A stretch of DNA of 64,000 nt from Trichomonas vaginalis G3 (taxonomy: Eukaryota; Parabasalia; Trichomonadida; Trichomonadidae): positions 37,401,896 through 37,465,895 of the forward strand of contig NC_067206.1 in assembly GCF_026262505.1 (NCBI RefSeq), read 5' to 3'. This document shows, one piece after another, positions 16,853 to 25,778 of the stretch. A model generated the notes under the pieces. It did not search any database, was not told the origin of the DNA, and saw only the letters and a list, made by a program, of their open reading frames with translations. Each line of letters starts with the position of its first letter. The first letter of the stretch is position 1. A program made the position numbers and the translations under genes.

Positions 16853-17818
16853 ATGATTTCAACAATCGGCACAACAACAATTCAAGCCACGAACGGCGGG
16901 ACTCTGTCCACAACTACGGCACCAAATTCATTAATCATGAATCCTACGTCAATGTTGGTAGAGATGAAAAACTTCATTCCTTCTTCATATACTTTTGAAA
17001 CAGAAATACAAAGAATAAAGCAAGAACTTTTAACAAGTAATTTAGACTGTAGTGCGAAAGATGAAACAAATGGAGAGGAGCTATATGAAATGCAAGATAT
17101 CATAGACCATTTGCCTAAATTACCGGAAGTTCAGCAACAAAAACTAACTATTCATGAATTCGATGAAATTGAAGTTAAAGTTACTGATTCAGTAGAAATA
17201 AAGAAGTTCATACGTAAAGTAAATTATGAATTCCTTGGTTTTCATTGCAACCATAAAGTTATGAACAAAGATTGCGACATGGTATATAAGAACATCTCTG
17301 ACATATATAAATCTGAGGAGTTTAAGACTTACGATAACTTTGTTTCATTAGCTGCTGAATGTGTATGGCAGATAAGAGATAAAGATAAAAGATGTAAAAT
17401 ATGGAATGGACAGATAAAACCAACTGCTTCAGATTTAAAGAAAGCCATTGATGCTTTAGTTATTTTAGCTGGTAATGTTTCAATGTATAACGCAAAAATG
17501 AATCCGCAATGCTCAAAATGTAAAGCAGCAATGAGGAAATATAACTACTCACTAAAAGAGATAGAAAGAATGAGAAACGATTACGCAGACTTAAAGAAAG
17601 AAGCAGAAAAGCCAGCAGAAGATAAAATGGACATGTTGACATTTCTTAATAAAAACTATCCCACAGCTGATGATTTCCTTTTATCTGACGTCAAGAAGAA
17701 GTATAAAGAAACTTTCGGCATTGTTAAAATTTTTGATATATTAACTGAAGAAATAGACGCTACAAAAATATTTAAAATTTCACGAATTCATAACGTATAT
17801 CACGTTAAACGTTTGTAA
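16853..17818 (+). CDS. 321-aa island protein, possible replication-associated, unknown
   Basis: The start ATG at 16853 follows a TTTTTATTTTTTTATTTTGTATAAAAG box. The protein has a low-complexity Thr-rich start, then a domain with FLGFHCNHKVMNKDC and CVWQIRDKDKRCKIW, a CSKCKAAMRKY Cys pair, and a C-terminal region LLSDVKKKYKETFG to FKISRIHNVYHVKRL that looks like a small winged helix. Regularly spaced Cys and His suggest zinc binding. Position between island hairpins and beside a helicase tail suggests a role in replication of the island. I do not recognise a named family. Confidence 0.55.
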   Translation: MISTIGTTTIQATNGGTLSTTTAPNSLIMNPTSMLVEMKNFIPSSYTFETEIQRIKQELLTSNLDCSAKDETNGEELYEMQDIIDHLPKLPEVQQQKLTIHEFDEIEVKVTDSVEIKKFIRKVNYEFLGFHCNHKVMNKDCDMVYKNISDIYKSEEFKTYDNFVSLAAECVWQIRDKDKRCKIWNGQIKPTASDLKKAIDALVILAGNVSMYNAKMNPQCSKCKAAMRKYNYSLKEIERMRNDYADLKKEAEKPAEDKMDMLTFLNKNYPTADDFLLSDVKKKYKETFGIVKIFDILTEEIDATKIFKISRIHNVYHVKRL

Positions 17819-17880
17819 ATCTTGAGGGTAGAAATGAGGGTAGATATCAGGTTAGATCTAACCATCTACCCTAAAATATA
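17819..17880. other. Covarying hairpin, GGTTAGA type, inverted copy
   Basis: Inverse of the 16706 copy: GGGTAGATATCA, GGTTAGATCTAACC, ATCTACCCT. It forms a large inverted pair with 16706-16790 around the 321-aa gene. Confidence 0.85.
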
Positions 17881-17981
17881 TTTTTATTGAATTCAGCAAC
17901 AAAAATAATGAATTTCATTAGTTAGAAAAATAAAGTTAGTTTTTTCTAAGAAAATTTTTTATTTTGTATGTAAAGACAGTA

Positions 17982-18254
17982 ATGTCAACATCAGAGAACA
18001 CAACAACTGCTATCGTTCATGAAGCCATAAATGAAGAATACGAGTACATACAATATAACAAACAACTTCGCCTCATTCGTTCGGTCAAAGATGACATGTA
18101 CCAAATGCAAAGTATAATGAATGCTCTTCGTTCTACAAAGCAATCATATCATTGGTTTGAAAACCAACAGACAAAAGAACTTTTAGAAGAATTTCCTCAT
18201 ATGATTGCTTCCCTCGGAAAACCGAGAGAAGAGATTCCGTATGAAAATTCATGA
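17982..18254 (+). CDS. 90-aa island protein ending in IASLGKPREEIPYEN
   Basis: The ATG at 17982 (MSTSENTTTAIVHEAINEEY) is the first in-frame start. The protein is helical with a Tyr/Gln-rich middle (YNKQLRLIRSVKDD) and ends FPHMIASLGKPREEIPYENS. The same end sequence, with its DNA hairpin, occurs at both inner edges of the element C gene arms (about 36.94 and 55.6 kb). Function unknown; the shared tail ties the island to C. Confidence 0.5.
   Translation: MSTSENTTTAIVHEAINEEYEYIQYNKQLRLIRSVKDDMYQMQSIMNALRSTKQSYHWFENQQTKELLEEFPHMIASLGKPREEIPYENS
18214..18235. other. TTCCCTCGG-AAAA hairpin, island copy
   Basis: TTCCCTCGG, AAAA loop, CCGAGAGAA: eight of nine pairs. The two element C copies have nine of nine. 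Confidence 0.7.
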
Positions 18255-18312
18255 GGGTAGAAATGAGGTTAGAAATGAGGTTAGATCTACCCGTCTACCC
18301 TAAAATATATTT
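18249..18312. other. Covarying hairpin, mixed arm type
   Basis: GGGTAGAAATGAGGTTAGAAATGAGGTTAGATCTACCC and TCTACCC, so GGTTAGA faces TCTACCC with one mismatch. It looks like a hybrid between two arm types. Confidence 0.7.
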
Positions 18313-18344
18313 TGGGTCATTTACACTCATTACGAAGAAGTTTT

Positions 18345-18856
18345 GACAAAACGTCTACCCTGTCAAAATTGAAGTTGGAGACAGAAGATACGTAGTTTTA
18401 AGAGTTAATGGTAAATTCAAGGGTCAATTTGATTACTTCAAGAATTTGATGAATTCATGCACTAAGGAATTTTATGATAATTTACTGACGTATTTTATGC
18501 AATATGACCTTTCATCATTTAATGTACGAATCATTCCGATGACTGAAGCCAAACAAGATTTAATCGAGTTATCAACAAATCCTTTAGATGTATGGATAAA
18601 TACACATTATGATGAATTGTGTGCGGGTATGACGTGTAAAAATGCTCTATTCTGCAAACCATCAGACATGAAAGACAAGAATTTCCAAATGAGCATTAAG
18701 GATAAATGTGATAGGAAACAAAGAAAAATAGATGGTAAACAGACATGGTATTATGTTTTGAAAGAAGAAATGAAAGGATTATATAAACAGGTTGAACCAA
18801 ACGATAATGAGGATTCATTTACTGACGATGAAATACCTGTAAATGATGCTTTATAA
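18345..18856 (+). pseudogene. C-terminal fragment of a D5-like SF3 helicase
   Basis: Coding for GDRRYVVLRVNGKFKGQFDY, FYDNLLTYFMQYDLSSFNVR and MTEAKQDLIELSTNPLDVWI. Element C's helicase ends DDRRFVVIDVSSRYKGNYEY and FYSNLLTYFM, and its next frame begins with the TRAKQELIEMNKTPY-type sequence, so the match is extensive though not identical. The DRR-F-V/I block is the conserved end of the SF3 ATPase domain. No Walker A or B is present here, so it is only the tail, perhaps left by recombination. The end (DNEDSFTDDEIPVND) is acidic. Confidence 0.7.
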
Positions 18857-18884
18857 AGTATGATTTGAATTTATTTTTGCCTTC

Positions 18885-19105
18885 CTCCTGTGTTGTTGTC
18901 TAAATGTCATGTTGTCTCATTTTTTCAGAGAAGTTAAATAACCTGGTGACCTGGTGACCTGGTGACACCTTCAGTTCTTCAAAAATAATTCATAACTGCC
19001 TTCCCCTGCTGTGTTGTCTAAATGTCATGTTGTCTCATTTTTTCAGAGAAGTTAAATAACCTGGTGACCTGGTGACACCTTCAGTTCTTCAAAAATAATT
19101 AATTA
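18885..19105 (+). repeat. Two iteron blocks, GGTGAC type
   Basis: Two copies of about 120 bp: TGTTGTCTAAATGTCATG, a TTTTTTCAGAGAAGTTAAATAA segment, then iterons CCTGGTGA three times in the first copy and twice in the second, then CACCTTCAGTTCTTC. The backbone equals that of 51.3-51.7 kb, where the iteron word is GGTAGCA/GGTAACA. Confidence 0.85.
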
Positions 19106-19286
19106 TTGAATAACCTGAAACCATGAGACTTTGTCTCCGGACTCTTTGAGTCACTTAACGTAAACATTAACGTAAACATTTATTTCTGCAGTTCATCCAT
19201 TACTTCATTACCTAATTAATTACAGACATAAAATATATTTAGTTCATTCGGTAAGCCTTGACCCAAAGGTCTGGGCTCAAGCACAT

Positions 19287-20351
19287 TCAATGAACGCGGT
19301 ACCATGCGAATACAGTCACAAATGGTGGCATGTAATCTTTACCCGAGCCTGTTGGATTTGTTGTGAAAGTGTGTGAATGATTTCCTGCGGTTCCACAGAA
19401 AATACCTGTGCTTGAATCTACTGGGTCAGTTGTGATATCATATCTATTCATTCCCCATCTATCCGAACCCGCTGCAAGATTTATATAACCTCTTTTTGTT
19501 ATTGAATGTGAATGATTTCCTGTTGTGTTTGTAGTTCCTGTATGAGTGTGCGGTGGAAGGTTTGCTTCTTTAATTTTCTTCGAACCTCCTGTTTGCTTTG
19601 AATATCTAGCACAGTATAAGAATTTATCTACAATCTGCTTCCACATACCAAAACCTAAAACTGTTGATGGATTTGTTGAATTCATTGACGTATAAATAGA
19701 ACCAACAGGATATAATGTTTGAAGAATTTCATTTTTCATGCTTGTAATCACATCATTTACTTCCGACTTCTTTGCATAATTTTCATCAACATAAGTTTTA
19801 TCTGCTTTAAGGTCTAAACATCCTGAAACCCATTCTGTATCAGCTTTAACTTTAAAAGTCTCAAATGTCCATTCATGATACCATTCAACCTTTTCTTTAA
19901 TTTCATTATCTTTTTCATCAACATAAACCAAATTTGCCTTCTTCTCTAACTCACTATCCACATATGTTTTATCCGCCTTCTTCATTATGTCATTTAGGAA
20001 ACCTTCTATGAATTCCTCATTTAAATTAAATCTTCCAATCTTCAAAACTTTAGGAAATGCATTTAACGCGTAATATCTCTGTTCTTCTGGTGGAATTGAT
20101 GTTATATCATCCGTTATACCTTTAATTTTAGAATTCATAAATAAAATTTCTTTTATATTTGATATCACTGCACCACCTTTGCAAACGAATTCGAAATGTT
20201 CATTTTTCAATACTATCTCCAAATCTCCATATTTCAACCTTTGCGTTTGTTCTGCCGTCTTTGAATTATATGCATATATGGCGTATGTAATAGTCTGAAG
20301 GACCTGGGTGCTTTGCGCCTTAAGTTGTTGTGGTTGCTGTTGTTTAATCAT
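19287..20351 (-). CDS. Collar-type fibre (spike) protein, Maverick B
   Basis: Whole 354-aa frame. The N-terminus is Gln-rich with STQVLQTITYAIYAYN. Residues 120-215 are a trimeric-type coiled coil of KADKTYVDxxxxKKA units. The C-terminal tip has VGSIYTSMNSTNPSTVLGFG, MWKQIVDKFLYC, GGSKKIKEANLPPHTH, two GNHSH motifs and MPPFVTVFAWYRVH. This is the phage tail-collar/receptor-binding tip plan, with His residues suited to metal binding in a trimer. It probably projects from the capsid and binds a receptor. It is the last gene of the minus-strand virion block. The Maverick A relative is at 4475-6105. Confidence 0.8.
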   Translation of the reverse strand: MIKQQQPQQLKAQSTQVLQTITYAIYAYNSKTAEQTQRLKYGDLEIVLKNEHFEFVCKGGAVISNIKEILFMNSKIKGITDDITSIPPEEQRYYALNAFPKVLKIGRFNLNEEFIEGFLNDIMKKADKTYVDSELEKKANLVYVDEKDNEIKEKVEWYHEWTFETFKVKADTEWVSGCLDLKADKTYVDENYAKKSEVNDVITSMKNEILQTLYPVGSIYTSMNSTNPSTVLGFGMWKQIVDKFLYCARYSKQTGGSKKIKEANLPPHTHTGTTNTTGNHSHSITKRGYINLAAGSDRWGMNRYDITTDPVDSSTGIFCGTAGNHSHTFTTNPTGSGKDYMPPFVTVFAWYRVH

Positions 20352-20375
20352 TTATTATGATTTAAAAATAAATAT

Positions 20376-21086
20376 TTAATCCGTTATCTCATCACCTATT
20401 TTTTCTATTTGAAATTGCCATAATATTTCATTCATGAATTCTAAATCACAATCAAATAGGTCAGTTATTCTAAATTTAATATTTGATAAATCTTTTGAAT
20501 GAAGAATAAATGAATTCCCGGATAATTGAAACGGATATGATAAAGAAAATGTGTTTAAGTTGATGGATAAAATGTTTTGTATTGATGGGTAAGAGTTAGG
20601 GTCTAATGTTTGATGTGAAAATCTCATTGGGGTATTAACTTTATCACATTTGATTAAAATGAAATTGGAACCGGTGTCAGAATACAAAACATCCCCAACA
20701 TCTTTTTCAAAATTTAATATTCCCAACAATGAACGAAGATGAGGAGTACAAAATTTAATTTTCAGCGGAAATTTAATAAGGTTATTTATTTCATCAAGTT
20801 CAAAAAGTTTATCGGGTTTTGATTTAAAATTTTCTTCATACCATACGATAAATGATTCATTTAAATAACTTAAAATCATGTTAATATCCCATTTCGCTAT
20901 CACATTATTTATATACATATCATACGTTTTTTCAAGGTCATCTTTAATAAATGATATATAATCTGAAGGGTCTAAAAGAATGGGATTAAATTTACCACTC
21001 ACAGAAACGAGAGTAACATTATAAATTCCGCTAACTGTTAAATTTAATTCACAGTTATTATTCGAAATAATATTGATAATTGACAT
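20376..21086 (-). CDS. 236-aa beta-rich protein, capsid-associated candidate
   Basis: MSIINIISNNNCELNLTVSG, then VTLVSVSGKFNPILLDPSDY, and later FSLSYPFQLSGNSFILHSKD and a hydrophilic end. It is dominated by alternating hydrophobic residues, suggesting a beta sandwich. It diverges from the 21106 gene across 19 bp. A minor capsid or vertex role fits size and position, but no named family is recognised. Confidence 0.5.
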   Translation of the reverse strand: MSIINIISNNNCELNLTVSGIYNVTLVSVSGKFNPILLDPSDYISFIKDDLEKTYDMYINNVIAKWDINMILSYLNESFIVWYEENFKSKPDKLFELDEINNLIKFPLKIKFCTPHLRSLLGILNFEKDVGDVLYSDTGSNFILIKCDKVNTPMRFSHQTLDPNSYPSIQNILSINLNTFSLSYPFQLSGNSFILHSKDLSNIKFRITDLFDCDLEFMNEILWQFQIEKIGDEITD

Positions 21087-21105
21087 TTTTATTACGATTA
21101 AAAAT
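21087..21105. promoter_or_regulatory. 19-bp divergent promoter of Maverick B
   Basis: TTTTATTACGATTAAAAAT with a leading T separates start codons at 21086 (minus) and 21106 (plus). It is nearly symmetric: each strand reads a T-run, a short AT segment and an A-run into ATG. Confidence 0.5.
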
Positions 21106-21585
21106 ATGGTAAAGCGTTATTTTCCAGTGATAAATAAAACTAGAATAAGATTACCTCAAGAATTCATAAATTCAACGAATAAGAAATTCATTCATGTTAT
21201 AAATTTTAGTGTTTTCAGAAAATATGAGTCAATGTCATATTCATCAACAGGTTATATTTCACTTCATTCAAATTTAGTTCAATCAAACCCATATAATGAC
21301 CATTTCATAAGATTTTCAGATGGTATTAAAAATGTAATTGATAGATTAAAATATGAACAGATTGACAATATCGAATTTTTGGAATTTTGGTTTAAATATC
21401 CCGATGGAAAAAAGATTGAAGTTAAAGATAAAGCAGATACTATAACAAAAACAATTACAATGACCGATCCAGATAGTGGGGAACAAAAAGAAATAAAACA
21501 AACGATAGAAACTGGTGAAAGGTCAATTATTATCGATTATGATTCAAAGGATTATTATTCGATAATGTTAATGCTTGAATATTAA
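21106..21585 (+). CDS. Penton-like candidate, Maverick B
   Basis: The ATG at 21106 (MVKRYFPVINKTRIRLPQEF) gives 159 aa. It contains HVINFSVFRKYESM, GYISLHSNLVQSN, FIRFSDGI and LEFWFKYPDGKKIEV, then a Thr/Lys linker and YYSIMLMLEY. The HSN/FSDG/WF-dG order resembles the C-terminal half of the 282-aa protein in Maverick A. I infer a minor capsid (penton) protein; the alternative is another virion surface protein. It overlaps the convergent 21582 gene by 4 bp. Confidence 0.45.
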   Translation: MVKRYFPVINKTRIRLPQEFINSTNKKFIHVINFSVFRKYESMSYSSTGYISLHSNLVQSNPYNDHFIRFSDGIKNVIDRLKYEQIDNIEFLEFWFKYPDGKKIEVKDKADTITKTITMTDPDSGEQKEIKQTIETGERSIIIDYDSKDYYSIMLMLEY

Positions 21586-21923
21586 ATAGCCTTAACAAAG
21601 AATTTTTCAAGTGATATTTTATATTCATCAACTATTTTATTATAAATATCATTATATGTTAAATGAAGTTCAGTTGTTGTTCCGTTCTTTGATATCTTAA
21701 TTGTGCTAATATCCTTTATAGGATTTATTTTTGCAACTGTTCCGCAGCATGAAACCTCATCATCTATGAAAAATTGAATCTTAACGTCTGAATCTTGAAC
21801 ATCACAAAGAATGGCGATAATGTGAATTAATGATTCATAAGGTAAAATAATTAAACCGGATTGATCAATTAAATTTATTATTGAATCATAATTATTAATT
21901 ATTATATCACGGTAAATTTTCAT
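21582..21923 (-). CDS. 113-aa protein, Maverick B, unknown
   Basis: MKIYRDIIINNYDSIINLID with a hydrophobic LIILPYESLIHIIAILC stretch (residues about 24-40) that could be a buried helix or a membrane segment. Then IQFFIDDEVSCCGTVAKI and ISKNGTTTELHLTYND. It is part of the minus-strand virion cluster, 17 bp from the next gene. No family recognised. Confidence 0.5.
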   Translation of the reverse strand: MKIYRDIIINNYDSIINLIDQSGLIILPYESLIHIIAILCDVQDSDVKIQFFIDDEVSCCGTVAKINPIKDISTIKISKNGTTTELHLTYNDIYNKIVDEYKISLEKFFVKAI

Positions 21924-21940
21924 TAATTCAGAATTAATGT

Positions 21941-22249
21941 CTATTTTATATGGGTTCTCGATGTTTGATGAAAGAGGTGGGGGTATGTTGGATAAGTGGG
22001 AATTTCAACAGGTTCTTTACCAGGTTCAGATAAAATGATTGGGTCTCCATCTTCTTTATTTTGCTCCTCCTCCTTTTTCGGTAAGTCACGAGTTAATAAA
22101 TTTGGTTGAGTTGCTGACCTTGTTAATTCAGGGCTAACATTAACTTTAACATTTTGAATAATTCGTGATTTATCATCATTTACGTTATAACCAACCGTAA
22201 TCTCTGCTTTTGCGTTAGTGTTCTTTTGACTAGTGAAACGTCTTCTCAT
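21941..22249 (-). CDS. 102-aa basic-to-acidic protein, Maverick B
   Basis: It starts MRRRFTSQKNTNAKAEITVG, turns acidic (LPKKEEEQNKEDGDP) and ends Pro/Tyr/His-rich (EIPTYPTYPHLFHQTS). It is likely disordered. The arginine-rich start would suit a DNA- or capsid-interior-binding tail. Its start lies 32 bp from the scaffold-like gene end. Confidence 0.5.
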   Translation of the reverse strand: MRRRFTSQKNTNAKAEITVGYNVNDDKSRIIQNVKVNVSPELTRSATQPNLLTRDLPKKEEEQNKEDGDPIILSEPGKEPVEIPTYPTYPHLFHQTSRTHIK

Positions 22250-22281
22250 TTATATTCGAATAAAAAAATATATTTAAACTT

Positions 22282-23178
22282 TTATTTTGCTGGAACTTTT
22301 GAATCTATTATTCCCTGTATTTGTTCATGAAGTTGATTTTTAGCTGTTTCATCGAAATTAATAGACCGAATATATTCATTAATTGCATTCTTATAATCAT
22401 CTGATTTCTCAATTTTTCTTTTATCTGATTCCTTAACTAAATCATAAGTTAAACCACGTTGCTGATATAATGGTTTCTTAATTAAATCTTTGAATGCTTG
22501 AGATAAAGCACCTGATGCAATTCTTGCTACTATAATTGGTTGGAATTGCTGTTTAAGTTCATCTTTAACATTTGCGAAAACTGGATCGAATAAAGCAACT
22601 TTAAAGAATTTCTTAGCTGAAATTTCAGGTCTAATATTTGCATATTGACCATCAAACTGGTTAGAATATCGTGGTAATCCATCCGGTCCCTCTTCAATAG
22701 CATTTAATTCTTCATTGAAATAAGAATATGGATTATGACGGTATGAATTAATTGGACCATTTTCACCTTCTCCAATGTATTGTTTAACAGCTTTTCCATT
22801 TTCATCAAATTGCATAGGATAACGTTCATTATATGCTTTACGTTTAGGATATCGGTTATAGTTAATTTGTAACCATTTATGACTTTAATATTACCTTGAC
22901 CATCAGTAACGAAAACTTCATTTATACCATCAGGTTTTCCATCTGGACCCGTAATGTCTGCTTCGTGTGCTTCCCAATTTGGACCATGACGTTTGGCATA
23001 TGCTTGAGCTTCTGGTAATGTTAAAACGTTTCTTTTTTTTAACATCTTTTTGAAGACCAGCAACAATATGAACTAATTCTTTCATTCCATCAGGAACTTT
23101 CATAGTTCTATTATATGCACCCTTTTTGTTTGTCCCTTGTTTTAATGGAACCTGTAGAAGATTTGCTATTTCTGTCAT
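22282..23178 (-). pseudogene. Scaffold/virion protein with [14 protein letters not shown] motif, Maverick B (broken)
   Basis: The N-terminus [20 protein letters not shown] is followed by a helical part. The hallmark segment is [20 protein letters not shown], then NEVFVTDGQGNIKVINGYKL. This Asp/Gly calcium-loop-like 'NGYxx' block is conserved in Maverick virion proteins as far as I recall. The C-terminal two thirds are helical, with YQQRGLTYDLVKESDKRKIE and an end in KVPAK. It lies between the packaging ATPase and small virion genes. The copy carries a couple of breaks. Role in capsid assembly or interior is inferred. Confidence 0.55.
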
Positions 23179-23218
23179 GTTTAATTATAAATAAAAAATA
23201 AAAATTAATTATAAAAAG

Positions 23219-24042
23219 TTAATCAAATTTAACACTTCCTTTATTTAAATCAACTATTATTTTTCCATGTTCACCTAATTGCTGATATTGTGTGTAAAGT
23301 TCATTAATGCTCATTGGTAAATTCACTTGATAAAGCATAACGTTCAACTGTTGACGACTAAACCCACTGAAAATGAAAAGTGTTGATAGATTTGATTTAA
23401 TGTTTGTGCTTAATGCTTTGAAATATTGAACAGCCATGAAGAATGAACACTGAATGTGTCGACATTGAGTTAATAACTGATTAAAATATGATTTCTCATT
23501 TGTTATTAGTTTTGATTTCACGGCATCATCTAGAAAAATGAGTGAATGCAAAAATTCTCTATCAAAATTTGAAATAGAAAGTGTTTCAAATAATTCATCC
23601 CGTTGTTTATCAATAATTTTATCCTCTAATCCTTGCTTCTTGATTGTATTATATAATTCTTTATACATTAAAAAGTTTTTTAAATAATCTTCTGCTTCTT
23701 CTTGTGATAAATAAATAATTGGAATTTTGATTAAATGCTTTAAAGATTCAAATGTATCATCTGAAGGTGAACCTGAACGGTTGATATAAATTAACACATG
23801 TGAATGGGGGGAGGTGTTAGCAATAATGATAATTTGTTTTAATATCGTTAATGTTTTACCTTTATTTTGTTTACCAATTGCTGCAGTGATTGAATTTAAG
23901 TAACATTCAGAATATGGAATTTTCATTAATTTTTCCTTAGATAGAGCATTTCTATTATCACTCAATGCTTCATTAATCATATCATCTACGTATGTATTAT
24001 ATACTCCCGCTAATTCTTCATAAGGGTGGATGAATTTAAATC
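23219..24042 (-). pseudogene. FtsK/HerA-type packaging ATPase, Maverick B (start region uncertain)
   Basis: The ATPase core has IGKQNKGKTLTILKQIIIIA (a GxxxxGKT Walker A), LIYINRSGSPSDD, SLIFLDDAV (Walker B), then LLTQCRHIQCSFFMAVQYF (sensor strand with Gln) and LFIFSGFSRQQLNVML. This is the genome-packaging ATPase conserved in Mavericks, adenovirus-related viruses and virophages, which drives DNA into the capsid. Size (about 255-275 aa) is normal. It follows the major capsid gene on the same strand, as usual. The extreme 5' end does not read cleanly, so the start is uncertain. Confidence 0.85.
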
Positions 24043-24069
24043 CATTTAATCAAAAATAAATTTATAATT

Positions 24070-25692
24070 TTAAACATTTCTATTCATCAATATTTCATCA
24101 TATGAACTTCTATACTGTGGTGGTGTACCTGTTGGATGATATTTCAAACCTTCATCCGGTGTCCATGTCCAATATGTAGTCCTAGTAAACCAAACCTGAG
24201 GAGGATTTGTCACCTTTGAACAGTAAGTGTCATTTACACCCTGAATGATTGGATAAGCTTTCACTTGTACTGTAACTTGTGAGTTGAAAGTTTCTAATCC
24301 ATCAAAGAATATACCCGCTCCATCACGTTGAACTGGAATAGTGCATAAGAATGAAGTTTGGTCTTTCCATGTTCTAGCTAATGGCGTGCCATCATCATCA
24401 TTCAGTGGTCTAGTTAATGAGTCCTCGTATTCTTCCGTGCATTCATTCACTCCATCTAAATCAGAAGCTTGAAGCATACGTGTAAAGAATATGTCACCCA
24501 CTGTGGTCATCGCTTGATCGGGGAAGTTTCTGGAATCTATAGTGACCTGAAGACCTCGAAGCATTGGATTTTCTAAAACCGTTCTTTGCATTGTATTCTT
24601 CGGAAATGTTAGCACAACATCTGTAACATTATGAAGAGCGTATGAGAAATCTGAGCTGATACCTTCAGGAGTGATGCAACCTCCATTTAGTGAACGAACG
24701 TCAATATGTTGAGCTGGAATCATGAATGGATCTTCCTTACTGAATAAACGTGGTATTGCTTTAACTGATTCTTCAATTAAACCGTATCCTGGTGTAATGC
24801 ATTTATCCTCTAAAACTTCCATCTTTGTGCATGAAATAATAACGTCATCAACTGTTGCGTCAGCAGATGTAGCGGCTAAGCTTGTAATTAATTTGGCAGG
24901 AAGTCCGATTTGTTGGAATTTGCGATCATATTTATAAACATGATTCATAATCTTTTCATAATTTTCATCAGTTATCTTTTCATAAACGTAATTTTGTAAA
25001 TCAGCAAATCTTAACGGGTCAACCTGACAAAATACTAAAGTATCCCTGAAAACATAATATTTAAGAATGATATCACCAAATGATTTAGGATAATCATCGA
25101 ACGCCTGAAATGCTAACAAATCATTTACCGGAATAATCATATCAAAAGTGACATCAACTTCTTCATTTGCTTTCTTGAAAACTTCTGAAGGGTCAATATA
25201 TTTACCACATACTGAGTTATCATATTTTTGAACATTATTATATAACGAATGAACAAACTTTTTAACTTTCCTTTCTGATTTTGGTTTATATGTTGCAAAT
25301 GCGAAAGATTCACGGGCGCAATCCATCTGAAGATAACCGGCATCACCTCTTTCGGTTTCTACTTCTAATTGTTTAAAGCTTTGATTTGATGATTTGTAAC
25401 CAACGAATAAACGCATGCATTTAAAAGCGGTATCACATGTGAAAGCTTTATTTGAAACTAGAGTTGCTTTAACTTTGCGTTTAATATATGTGTCACCTAA
25501 TTGGTTCACATCATGAGCTGGATTTGTAATTCTTAAATGAGTTTGTTTATCATCAAAATATGGAGCATCAGAGTCATAGCATGAACTTTCAAGTTCTCTA
25601 TAATATCTTCTACCGTCATTCTTTGCGAATATTTCATTTATCTTTTCGAATGAATGAAACACATTTCCATTAATCGGTTTAGTGTTTGGCAC
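24070..25692 (-). CDS. Major capsid protein (double jelly roll), Maverick B
   Basis: Open for 540 aa; length and composition are those of Maverick major capsid proteins. Recognisable stretches are ELESSCYDSDAPYF, VDVTFDMIIPVNDLLAFQAF, FGDIILKYYVFRDTLVFCQV and SLNGGCITPEGISSDFSYAL, and the end region SFLCTIPVQRDGAGIFFDGL with TVQVKAYPII. Strand-rich, with two similar halves as expected for a double jelly roll that forms the trimeric hexon. It sits next to the ATPase. The exact start is uncertain. It looks otherwise whole. Confidence 0.8.
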   Translation of the reverse strand: MPNTKPINGNVFHSFEKINEIFAKNDGRRYYRELESSCYDSDAPYFDDKQTHLRITNPAHDVNQLGDTYIKRKVKATLVSNKAFTCDTAFKCMRLFVGYKSSNQSFKQLEVETERGDAGYLQMDCARESFAFATYKPKSERKVKKFVHSLYNNVQKYDNSVCGKYIDPSEVFKKANEEVDVTFDMIIPVNDLLAFQAFDDYPKSFGDIILKYYVFRDTLVFCQVDPLRFADLQNYVYEKITDENYEKIMNHVYKYDRKFQQIGLPAKLITSLAATSADATVDDVIISCTKMEVLEDKCITPGYGLIEESVKAIPRLFSKEDPFMIPAQHIDVRSLNGGCITPEGISSDFSYALHNVTDVVLTFPKNTMQRTVLENPMLRGLQVTIDSRNFPDQAMTTVGDIFFTRMLQASDLDGVNECTEEYEDSLTRPLNDDDGTPLARTWKDQTSFLCTIPVQRDGAGIFFDGLETFNSQVTVQVKAYPIIQGVNDTYCSKVTNPPQVWFTRTTYWTWTPDEGLKYHPTGTPPQYRSSYDEILMNRNV

Positions 25693-25778
25693 AAATAGTT
25701 AGTCGTCATTTATTATTAAATAAAAAATCAAAATTAAAAGATGAAAATGAATTTTTAATTTTAATGAAATAATCAACT

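Larger units (their letters stand above)
15915..19200. mobile_element. Repeat island in Maverick B related to element C
   Basis: About 3.3 kb bounded by inverted blocks. At the left is a GCTACC/GTTACC iteron block, then GAAATAAATGTTTACGTTAA near 16002-16025. At the right is the inverse TTAACGTAAACATTTATTTC near 19162-19186, preceded by GGTGACC iterons. Inside are four covarying hairpins, three open frames and a helicase C-terminal fragment, all with counterparts in element C (31.5-61.2 kb). I infer an insertion or recombinational transfer from a C-like replicon. Alternatively it is a native Maverick origin region from which C derived its repeats. Confidence 0.65.

Noticed and set aside
16281-18312. 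GGTTAGA/GGGTAGA hairpin words as telomere repeats
   Set aside because: Only a few copies occur, always as inverted arms around AGATCT, never as a long direct array.
24722-24937. 71-aa plus-strand frame inside the major capsid gene
   Set aside because: Shadow of the strongly coding minus strand.
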